Positions 12,104 through 20,776 of a stretch of DNA of 64,000 bases are shown piece by piece. How positions within the stretch are numbered: the stretch's first letter is position 1; the number at the start of each line of letters is the position of its first letter. A program made the translations under genes and the position numbers. The notes under the pieces were generated by a model. It did no database searches. It worked only from the letters and a program-made list of their open reading frames with translations, and was not told the DNA's origin. This DNA is from Emiliania huxleyi CCMP1516 (taxonomy: Eukaryota; Haptophyta; Isochrysidales; Noelaerhabdaceae), in contig NW_005200385.1 in the NCBI RefSeq assembly GCF_000372725.1, forward strand, positions 163,018 through 227,017, written 5' to 3'.

Positions 12104-12425
12104 TGCCGAACAACATCGCACCGGTTCGGTTCGCGCATCACGGCCGCGCAAACTGGCTGCACTGCGGCGCGAGGCTCAGCGGGGCGTCCGGACCACTGAC
12201 TCGGGCGATGTGGTGGTCGAGCGCAGCCTTCTTGAGCTGGAGAGCCGCCGCAGTATGCGCGGTGGATGGGACGTTGGCCAAAACGCGACGCGCAAGCTGC
12301 AGGGAGGAGCTACAGCGGCTCCGCTCCTCATGCTGGTTCGCCAAACCGAGACGTTGAGGTCCTCGTACACTCATGTCGCGCCTCGAGTAAGAGCCATCAC
12401 GCTGCCCAGCGCTGGACCGTCGTAA
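12104..12425 (+). CDS. Candidate internal exon, unknown protein
   Basis: The + frame from just after CTAG at 12103 runs about 107 codons with charged helical sequence (RPRKLAALRREAQRGVRTTD, then VVVERSLLELESRRSM) and no Pro/Arg-only bias, unlike the chance frames around it. There is no ATG at its start, so it would be a spliced exon. No family recognised. Confidence 0.25.
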
Positions 12426-13029
12426 GGTCCGGCCTTAGGCCAGCTCGCAGCACTGTATGAACTCACGCTGGCGAGCACCATCCCAGGATGAGGCCTTCAA
12501 GAGCGCGCGCCAGGGACGTCCGTATGGCAAAATCGGCGTGAATTCGCTATGAAAACGCTTCCAACCCATCAAGAGCGGGCTCAGAAGAGACGATACTAAC
12601 CCAGGATCACCAGGGCACCTTAGGGTATCGAAATTTTCCACCCCCCCACCCCCTCCCGCTCCCCCGGCCCGCGCCTCTCCCCCTAACTAACACACGCACC
12701 ACCGCTGACACCCTCACCAGGCCTCTCCCCCCGCCTCGCCGCTCTCGCGGTGCAAGCCGACTCCTGGCGACCGTCCTGGTCAGCGGCCCTTGCCAGGACG
12801 GTCCGAGCGCCGCGCTCGCTCCGGTGAGCGAGCACTACAGTAGCACACCGCACCTGCACCGCCTGTAGTGGCACCGGCACCAGCCTCCCCAGCCCCGCCT
12901 CTCCAACGTCTCACTCGCCACCCTGCTCGCTGCCGCCCCGCCCGTCGCCACTGCCACTAATCTGCCGCTCCGCAGCCCGCTCCACCTTCCCGCCCGCAGC
13001 GCCTCCCGTGCCGACGCAGCCTAGAGACA
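12426..13029. other. Non-genic stretch
   Basis: No gene seen; includes poly-C and CCTCTCC-rich DNA. A short leader-like frame near 12905-13022 (VSLATLLAAAPPVATAT) has no ATG. Confidence 0.3.
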
Positions 13030-13231
13030 ACAGAGCTGGGTCAATATCACCGCGGGAACGCCTCCTCTCGACGTGGGACAGAGCCTCCTCCACAACGTCG
13101 AGAGAGCGACGGCCAGCGTGGCGCGGCGCAACGTCGCGCGGCAGTGGCCGCAGTGGCTCGAGGCGGGCAGCGCCGGCGACAACGAACGCGGAGCGCGCGG
13201 CGACAGCGGTGGCGAGAGCCGAGGGACGTGA
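13030..13231 (+). CDS. Candidate exon, amphipathic helical protein
   Basis: After an ACAACAG acceptor-like site the + frame reads SWVNITAGTPPLDVGQSLLH, then NVERATASVARRNVARQWPQ and WLEAGSAGDNERG, before a TGA at 13229. The residue mix is balanced, unlike the Arg/Pro-rich neighbours. No ATG and no known family; the rest of the gene was not found. Confidence 0.3.
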
Positions 13232-13335
13232 CTACACCCTCGAGCGCCGTGCGCGCGCAACCTCGTCAGCCAACCACGCGCCGCACCAGCGCCGCGAGCG
13301 ACGCCTCGAGGCACAACGTGCAGCCGCCGCATCCC

Positions 13336-13369
<34 letters not shown>

Positions 13370-14713
13370 TGCCTCGCTCCACGGCGGCGGCGGCGCCGCC
13401 GCCGCAGACTGTAAGCACCAACAGCCGGCGGCTCGGCACGCGGCGGCCGCCTCCGGCCTGGGGGCGCGTCGGCAGCGCGGCGCGCCACCTCGCTGCTCGA
13501 CACGCGCCGGACCTGTCATGCGCGGCTGCGCCACCGCTTCCTCGTGCGGCGCCGTCGCCGCCGCCACGCCGGCCGCCTGCTGTGAGCGCCGCGCTGCTCG
13601 GCCGCACCCGCCCGTGCCGGCCGCAGCTGCTCTGCCGTCAGCGCCGTCGCCGTCACGGGCCAAGCCGCCGTTGTCGCCGCAGCCACGCCCGTCGGCCTCG
13701 CTGCCGCCGGTCCAGCATGGCTGACACCGCCACTACCACGGCACCGGGCAGGGTGAGGCGCTAGAGGGTGAAGGGTGCATAGAGGCGAGGTGAGGCGGCA
13801 CCTAGGGGCAGTGACCCCCGTGAGCCGGCAAGCCGACGCGCCACTACCGGGCAAGATGGAGGCCGAGCTGCGACCCTCACAGCTCTCGCGGCATGCGTCC
13901 AGAGCTCGATTCATCTGCCTCGCCGCTCGCTCGCCGCCTTTTGTGGGACCTAAAGAGAGAGGTTCTGAGCCGTCGGGCGGCGCTGATGGTGGCCCGCGTG
14001 GGTGGAGCCCGCGGCAGCTAGGCCGCCTGGGCGCGGGGGGGGTGGTCCGGTGCTTCAGAGGCAGCGTGAGCGACGGGGGGGGCGAAGGATGTGAGGCGGC
14101 TCGCCTGCAGCGCCCACCTGCTGGGCCGTCTGGATCTGCGATTACGCCTCGGGAAATGCGAGATCATCCAGAAAATGTCTGCAGACCTCAAACCGATGGC
14201 CTCAAAAAGTCGTTGTCAGCCACCGATTTTCCGTGTCGCCCGACCCGCCACCTCACCGGCCCGGCGTTCGGAGGCGTAAAATCTTGGTCGGCCGTTGGGC
14301 CGGTGCCATCGGCCGCGGTCGAGTCGACCGTGCCCCGTCTTGGGCACGATGGACATGTGACCGGCTCCGGTCAAGATGTGCCCCGGCATGGCGGATGAGG
14401 CTCTCAGGTTGGGCGACGCGAGCGCCGAGAAGGTGGAGCAAGACCTCGCGTCCCACATGGGCTTGCTCGGTTGGCAGGGTTGGATTTGGGTTCTTTGTGA
14501 TGCGCCAACTTCAACTTCCGGAACGACTCAACAGGGCCCAAAGACGGGGGAGCGACCGGCCTACCTTCGATGATGGACACTACCCACGTTTAGTTGGTAA
14601 ACTGAACACTTTGTGGTTTTGTCCTAGTTGCGTCTATAAGACACGGTTTGGTCTTTAAGTCGAGAGAAAGGAAGACAGACAAAGAGAGATCGTGCAAGGG
14701 TAACGCGGCGCGA
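13232..14713. other. Non-genic stretch with (CCG)n
   Basis: 13330-13375 is a (CCG)n trinucleotide run. The long Arg-, Ala- or Pro-rich frames across 13000-13770 on both strands are products of this composition and are not supported as genes. Confidence 0.5.
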
Positions 14714-15574
14714 TTACAAGGGTAACCCGGTGCGTGAGCTCCTCTGCCTCCTACTCACATTTCCTGAGGTGGCCGCCTGCCGGTACAGGTCCCGCGCCGG
14801 GTTGAACTTGTGCCGCAGCGGCGCCGTGCTGCAGCTTGCGTGGAAGGCACGTTTGAAGGCGTTGTCAAACTCGCAGACACCCGCCCAGGAAGACGTGTTG
14901 TAGCCCGCGAGCGGCAAGAGCACGGGCGGCACTGTGTCCCAGCAGAGCGGCACGCGACGGTCGAGCGCGTTCGCCGCGCGCCAGTCCACGTGCGGCAGCA
15001 CGCGGCGCACGGCGTCCACCAAGGCCGCGCTTCGCCACGCCGTGCCGGCGAACATGACGCGCACGACGCCCATTGGCGCCGCACCCGGCTTCGAGCGCAC
15101 CCACTGCTGCAGCGCGCTCGAGAAGGGAGGGTACCACGGGTTGTGCATCGAGACGGCATCTGCTCGCGGTGCATGCTTCAACGAGAAGCGCCGTTGCATC
15201 CAGACATCCTCTTCGATGAAGATGGTATAGTCACAACCGCCCCAGGCCGAGGCAGTGGCCATGTGCTCGAACATGGCAGCGATCTTGCCGATTGTGTCCG
15301 CTGTCACGGCTGTGTTCGGGGACTGGTACTCGTGACCGAACTTTGTGTGCGAAAAATGGAAAGCACAGCGTGCTGCACCCACGCACACGTCCGAAAGATC
15401 GGCGCCGCCGGCGTCCGCGACGATGTAAATTGGCACCGTGGGATAGAAGGAGCGCACACGGTCAAGCACCAGCCGAGCCGACGCATCGTGTGTGGAGGTC
15501 AGCATGAAGAAGCCGTACAGACCTTCTGCGCATGCAGCAGTGCTGGAGGCGCCTCTGGGATGTGTGTGATTCAT
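14714..15574 (-). CDS. Glycosyltransferase-like protein
   Basis: 286 residues from ATG 15574. It begins near the catalytic fold with YGFFMLTSTHDASARLVLDR and VPIYIVADAGG (first beta-alpha unit of a GT-A fold), then FGHEYQSPNTAV, and the acidic strand YTIFIEEDVWMQRRF, where EED takes the place of the usual DxD metal site. Further on are SALQQWVRS, LVDAVRRVLPHVDW and PVLLPLAGYN. This resembles the nucleotide-sugar transferases of algal surface-glycan pathways, but I cannot name a CAZy family. There is no N-terminal anchor, so an upstream exon is likely, and the basic C-terminus (NVSRRQRSSRTGLPL) may be read-through into an intron. Confidence 0.6.
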   Translation of the reverse strand: MNHTHPRGASSTAACAEGLYGFFMLTSTHDASARLVLDRVRSFYPTVPIYIVADAGGADLSDVCVGAARCAFHFSHTKFGHEYQSPNTAVTADTIGKIAAMFEHMATASAWGGCDYTIFIEEDVWMQRRFSLKHAPRADAVSMHNPWYPPFSSALQQWVRSKPGAAPMGVVRVMFAGTAWRSAALVDAVRRVLPHVDWRAANALDRRVPLCWDTVPPVLLPLAGYNTSSWAGVCEFDNAFKRAFHASCSTAPLRHKFNPARDLYRQAATSGNVSRRQRSSRTGLPL

Positions 15575-16241
15575 GGGCGGCGCGCAGGGCGGCTGACAGG
15601 GAGCAATCCGTTTGGAAACTTGTCACTTCCGTGTTGCCCTGCCGAACATGTGGCGACATTCCCGGCAACATTTGCCTGAAATAAATAAAGTAGATGTCGT
15701 GTCCTGTCGCGACATTTGCCTGCGATAAATAAACTCAAATGTGTACGTGCCCGTGTTGCAAACAGTTTAGCCCTGGCATAGACCATAGAGCATAGTTGTT
15801 GCGCCGATGTATGTGCCTGACTGCGCTGCACCGCTGCAGACGCAAACGCGCCAAGCAGTTAAGGACAGAATTCCACGTAATGTGTGCATAACACACGCAT
15901 TCTTGTGTTTAATAATTTTCCCCATTATCACGAACACACGCGTGAAGGTACAAAACACTATAGAAACCCAATGTCGATGTCGTGTTGCAACATTTGCCTA
16001 TAGACAAAATAAATCAAATGTCGATGTTGTGTCGCCACTTGAACCCGCATGCCGCAAGCGGGCGTACGAACCGCGAGCGGCTCGCACTCGTGACACGCAG
16101 GCGTCCGACAGACGGCGCCGGGGCTAGGCGACCGAAGAGGAACTACGGCTTCGCTCGGGCTCAGGTACAGAATTTCACAACAAAAGGCTCTCGGTACAGA
16201 AAATAACGCTGTGCGAGAAGCTCTTCGGCCCCCTACTACGG
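15575..16241. other. AT-richer spacer with repeated ATAAATAAA words
   Basis: Three related copies of a motif like CAACATTTGCCT-(4-8 nt)-ATAAATAAA-TCAAATGTCG occur at about 15667-15690, 15711-15745 and 15985-16025. No gene. The AATAAA words could serve as polyadenylation signals for the flanking genes. Confidence 0.5.
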
Positions 16242-17202
16242 ATGGTGCTGGACTCGCTGCTGCCCGAGCTCAACGCGCAGTCGGCGACGCTGGCGCTCGT
16301 CCTCGGTTTCTCGGCCATCTCCCTCACTCTCGGCGTGCGCGGGGTGCGCGCCGCCTGCCCCGAAGTGCCAGCGTGCGCGATCGGCGAGGCCACGCCTGGT
16401 GAGACTCCCGCTGAGCCGTCCACCGCCCGTCGCGACGCAGCAAGTGGAGGCCGGGACGCTGCTGCCGCGCGGGCCGCTCTACAAGGCGTTTGTGTCGGAC
16501 GCCGAGTCGTACAAGCAGTACGGCCAGCCTGCGCGTGCACTGGTCGGCCTCTTCCTCATCGCCTTCCAGGCTTGGACCTGCCTCGCGGCCCGGGCTTGAC
16601 CGAGATTGACCGAGATTGACCGAGATTGGCCGAGATGCTGTGGGTCAGCCTCGCCGCGCCTCCCGGAGAGTCGCTCGTCACACAGCGCCACCTCTTCTGC
16701 TCCAGGCGGTCTTCCTTCTCGGCCCGCTGTTCCTCATCTACTCTGACGCGTTCGCTCCGGCAGCACCTGCTCTTGTGGAGTGCACGGGCACACCTAGCCG
16801 CCGCGGCCTCGGCTGCTCAGAGGGCTGCGTGCCGCGCGGCGGGGCGTGCGTTCCCACATAGCTGTCGCACAGCTGCACGTCGTGCCGGCTGCCGCCGTCG
16901 CTGCGCTGCGCAAGCGGCGGTCGCACACCGGCAGGCCCACTCAGGCCCAGGGGGGGCTTCGCGCTGCGAGGGTATGTGTACGTGTTTTGTGTTTTACCCC
17001 AACCGACCCGCGACCCCCCTCCCCCATTTGCATTTCGCGTTCTCCACTTTCTTTTCTTGCATCTGGGGACTGCGTGTGCCCCGCAGGCGCTGGGCGGCTC
17101 CCGTGGTGTACCTGTGCCACCACTCACCGAATTCTTCCCATCGGCCTCACCCGCTGGGCGCTGGCGCTGTCGAACCACCAGCCCGACGCGCACTACAGTT
17201 AG
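16242..17202 (+). CDS. Multi-exon membrane protein, unidentified
   Basis: ATG 16242 opens MVLDSLLPELNAQSATLALV followed by a membrane helix (LGFSAISLTLGVRGV) and two Cys. A 46-nt intron (16399 GTGAGA to 16444 AAG) joins in phase to VEAGTLLPRGPLYKAFVSDA and a second helix (ALVGLFLIAFQAWTCLAA). A decamer array (16596-16635) follows, then a third helix-like exon (AVFLLGPLFLIYSDAF). The last exon after CCCCGCAG at about 17085 could not be fixed; one frame stops at 17202. Small polytopic membrane proteins of this kind are common in algae; no family recognised. Exon order is inferred from shared strand and hydrophobicity. Confidence 0.4.
16596..16635. repeat. GAGAT-decamer array (GAGATTGACC)
   Basis: Just over three copies of the 10-mer CGAGATTGAC, placed between two hydrophobic exons of the membrane-protein gene. 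Confidence 0.8.
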
Positions 17203-17210
17203 TGCCCACC

Positions 17211-17414
17211 ATGCTGGCGATCCTCTGCACGCCTGCCTACGTGCTGCCCAGACTGCCGCCCGCGGTGGCCTCGCGCAGTCACTTCTCGCTCGCAATGCCG
17301 CCGGAGGAAGAGGACTGGGCGCGGATAGAGCCTACGCGGGAGCGGGATCTTTTCATCCCCATTCTCGTCGGCGTGTCATTTGGCGGGTTTGTGCACCGCG
17401 TGAAATCCGCGTAG
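17211..17414 (+). CDS. Small single-span protein, possibly plastid-targeted
   Basis: A complete 67-codon frame with good start context (CCCACCATGC). The N-terminus (MLAILCTPAYVLPRLPPAVA, then SRSHFSLA) resembles a targeting leader; the middle is acidic (MPPEEEDWARIEPTRERD) and the end is one hydrophobic span (LFIPILVGVSFGGFVHRV). That is the layout of small thylakoid or organelle-membrane subunits. No known subunit is recognised. It starts 8 bp after the stop of one frame of the preceding gene, so it could instead be the last exon of that gene. Confidence 0.4.
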   Translation: MLAILCTPAYVLPRLPPAVASRSHFSLAMPPEEEDWARIEPTRERDLFIPILVGVSFGGFVHRVKSA

Positions 17415-19172
17415 TAGCGGGTAGGTCTCACTCCTCTCTGTGTGCAAGGTACGCTCTGATCATCCTGTACGACGTCTTCTTCGGAAATGGTCTCTGCGGG
17501 CTGACTATAACGTGTTCATCCTCTCCCTGGGGCTGACGATACTTGATCCTGTCTCTCGAGACCTTGAGACACGACCTTGTGGCCTGAGAAAACGCGCCCA
17601 CGACAGTATCTCTCCCTCTCTCTGCTGTGTGTCGCCGTCTTTTCGGGGCACGCAATCCTGTGCAGTAGGGCAAGTGGGGGCGGGGGGCAGTCCCTTTCAC
17701 GTATGTTAGGGGTGCGGAGGCTGTCAGGGAGGCTGAGTTGCACACACAGGGGCTGTGCGCCGGCCCTCCAGGGCTCGGCTCTAGCGAGTAGAGACAAGTA
17801 TATTGTCTCATCAACAGAGTAGATCGGGGCCGATGTGACAAAGCGCTGGTAGCGTGGTTTAACCTCACACCCATGGTCTCACAGTGTGCCGGCAGTCGCC
17901 GAGCAGCGAGCAGTGATCACTGGTAGTCACACCAGTGTCGCTCCGCACACAAGCCGCAGCTCGAGCACACAACACTCTCTCTCTCGGTAGGGGGTAGACA
18001 GCGTCCTAATCTAAAATCTGAGGATTCAGGATTGAGGGCTTGCTTCAGTGAGGCCAAAGTGAGTTTATGGATGGGTGAGAACGATGCGCGACACGAGGAG
18101 TCACGCGGACCGACTCGTCGGTGACTCTGCTGCACGCCGTTTCAGAATTTTTCTCAGCGTGAGCGAGACGTGGAAGAGTGCCACCGTCGGGTAGGACGGG
18201 TCGGCCCGGAGCATCAGAGTAGCCGTCGTGGTCGCGGCGAGCAGCGCCGGCCACTCCGGCGCCGCGTCGGCAACGTGGGAGCATGTCCACCGCCACTTCG
18301 CGGTCGCAGCGCTGTTGTCACCAGAAACGCCGCTATGTACCTTTTCGGGCAAACCATCGATCTGTATGTCGATTTCGACTTGACGGCGGCATGGAGGCAT
18401 CATGTCTCCATGCCGCCGTCAAGTTGGAGCCAGTCTGCGGCGACCACAGCGCTCAGAAAGGTACATAGCGAGCTTTTCAGAGTCAAGCGATTGCGCGAAA
18501 TCCCACACTGGTGGATTTTGGTGCGCTGTCTACCCCCTACTCTCGGTCTCAGAACAAGTGAGAAGTGTCAAGTGACTGTGAGGGCCAGTGAGGGCGAGCC
18601 AATCGCTGTCACAGCTGTGGTAGCCGCACAGTAGGCTGTGTCAACTGTGCAGAGTGTGTGAGCAGCAGAGGAGCTGCACTCCAGGCTTGAGGCGCAAAGT
18701 AGAGATGCATATATGCGGCCACCGCCGAACGAGAGGCGCTCTCTAATAGACGAGGGGCGCTGTCGAGGTTCGCCAAGCGTGGCGAAATCCGGGGAAGCCG
18801 CCGACGACGAGCGTAGAGCGCTGGTCAGAATCCGCTATGGCGGCGACATGCACACGAGCTGCGTCCGTGTCGCCGCCCATAGCATAGCGGCGAGGCGCCC
18901 GGCGGGATCGTCTGTGGCGCGAACATAAGCCAGGGTCGCGTCCCCGGATATTTCTCGCTATCTCTGGCACTCTGGGTTCTGTCTCTAGTCTCGGAGGGGG
19001 GCTTGATGGTAAGATATTTATTATCACCTTACCACAGCCGCCATGGCCCCGACGCCCCCCCAGAGCTCCCCCCTCCCCTCCAAGGGTCCGCCGCCCCCCG
19101 CCAGGCGAGGCGCGGCGTGGCCGGCGGGGTCTCTTCGTGCGCGGCGCGCGCCACCTCGTCTCACCACTCATC
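17415..19172. other. Long non-genic stretch
   Basis: No gene supported. It holds a fold-back structure at 18328-18472, listed separately, and a short AAGATATTTATTATCACCTT AT-rich patch near 19010 next to the 3' end of the cyclophilin gene. Confidence 0.5.
18328..18472. repeat. Fold-back (inverted repeat) element
   Basis: A perfect 19-bp inverted repeat (18378-18396 with 18406-18424, arm ACTTGACGGCGGCATGGAG) encloses a 9-nt loop. Further out, CGCTATGTACCTTT (about 18330) pairs with AAAGGTACATAGCG (about 18457). The interior of the arms between these stems does not match. It could be a small MITE or a precursor-type RNA hairpin. Confidence 0.7.
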
Positions 19173-20277
19173 TCACGCGGGGATCTCACCGTCTTTCCGG
19201 AACTGCGGGGTCTGCTGCGTCATCTTCTGCAGTCCCGACAACAACGAGGAGGTAGTGGCCTTCGGCCGCGGCTTCGTTGGTTTCCTGGGGGAGGTCCGAG
19301 CCGCCGACTTTTGTGATCTCTGCGCCTTACGCCGCTTCCACCGTTCGTGCATGGCCTTCCTTCGCGCCGCGCGTTTCGGCTCGGAGCCTTTCTTGATGTC
19401 TGTGATGTAGCTCAGCCTCGGGAAGGAGTTTTTCAGGTACTTGTTGCCCTCAGCTTGGATGCGACCCTGCGCGGGGGTCTCGCCATATTCTGCAAAGATG
19501 CGGTCCACGACGCCCATGCCATCGCCCACCACCTCGGCGAAGGGGCTGAAGCCCATACCTAGACGGCAGACCAGTGACTTCTCCGACGAGATGGCGTTGT
19601 AGGCCGTGGCGGAGCCCGCGGCGATGCCGTCGAGGTTCTTATTGTCTTTTGTATTGACGAACATCTGCGTGGTCCTGCAAGTTGCGCCGTGGTGAGCTGT
19701 GGTCAGCTAAAGTGCAGCCCTCAGAGGTGCGGCAGGGAGCCCGCTCCTGCTATTCGGGCCAGAGGACGCAAAGGAGATGTAGCCGCGCTGGTTAGACTTC
19801 ACGACCGGATCGTCTCTGATGGTTTTGCCCCTCCACTCGGCAGAGACTGCGGGGTCGCCACTTATCCTGCGGCACCACAGCGCGCGTGTGAAACCGGCCA
19901 AATGCCCGAGTTCGGGTGCATACTCGCACCCAAACTGTGTGATGAATGTTGGCACGACGCGGAAGAAGCGGACGTCTGTTCGGTAGAACTTTGCGTCTAA
20001 CAGTTCTCTGAACCGCGCGGCGCCGAGCGGAGCCCACTCGGGATGGACCTGGCATCAGGCGGTCGCCTCTGTGTGAGAGCGGGAGCTTGGCACTGCGATA
20101 GTCTTTGCGGGGCCGCCAGCGCACCATGACCTCAAAGGAGTCGAGTTCGTCGTCCACATTGACGTAGAACGTGACCAGGTATGGCTTGCGGTTCTTATGT
20201 TCCACCAATGGCTTGTTGTCTTCTGCGCGGAGGCACGCTAACCGTAACAGGCCAAGAATCGTCGCCAACCATCGCAT
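19173..20277 (-). CDS. Cyclophilin-type peptidyl-prolyl isomerase, secretory leader
   Basis: Five exons on the reverse strand: 20277-20125, 20048-19930, 19866-19747, 19674-19628, 19558-19173; joined length is exactly 275 codons. Exon 1 gives a signal peptide (MRWLATILGLLRLACLRAED) and the first strand (YLVTFYVNVDDELDSFEVMV). Exons 2-5 give VHPEWAPLGAARFRELL, FYRTDVRFFRVVPTFITQFG, GDPAVSAEWRGKTIRDDPVV, GYISFASSGPNSR, TTQMFVNTKDNKNLDG and FSPFAEVVGDGMGVVD, the catalytic FFR...QFG...FAxxGPNSRxxQxF core of a divergent PPIase. The C-terminus is a basic tail (KRAARRKAMHERWKRRKA). Introns 1 and 2 are GT-AG; intron 4 starts GC; intron 3 starts AG|GAGCGG, so it is non-canonical. Probable role: prolyl isomerisation in the secretory pathway or plastid. 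Confidence 0.85.
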
Positions 20278-20776
20278 TTGTGCGCTGTTGGCCGCCCCGT
20301 CGTTTCGGCCGCGCGTAAATCAGCAGGACCCGCGTTTGTGATATTATTTGTTCGGGATCCTGACACCCTCCACACCCCGTACTCGCAGCTCGCGCGTTTG
20401 GCAGTCAGCGGCCGGCTGGGGCGGGGAGGGCGAAATTATAGCAGCTCTCCCTATTTTCACAATTCGTCAAGAACTGCTAGAGCGATGCGAAAGAAACCCC
20501 CACACTCTAAAACATGGCAGCAAGGCAGCATGCACCCACAGGACCCCCTCAGAGCAAACCCCACATGACCCACGCCCTGCGCCGCCCACACAACCTGACA
20601 CCTCATCATCAGCACCCTTAGATACGCCGCCGCCGGGACAGGCAGAGTCCCATTCGCTCACGGGCCACGCACGAGTCTCGCATCCCGCACGGCAAGCTCG
20701 CCCTCGCTGACCCAAATCTCACCGTCCGGGCGCACACTCAGTCCAACGAGTGTGCGTTGGCCCACTAGTCCGCCAG
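20278..20776. other. Non-genic stretch
   Basis: No gene seen. This holds the 5' flank of the cyclophilin gene and the 3' flank of the KH gene. Confidence 0.4.

Noticed and set aside
13008-13764. Several 150-240 codon frames on both strands
   Set aside because: Composition is dominated by Ala/Arg/Pro from (CCG)n and no domain is seen; only the 13030-13231 piece looks natural.
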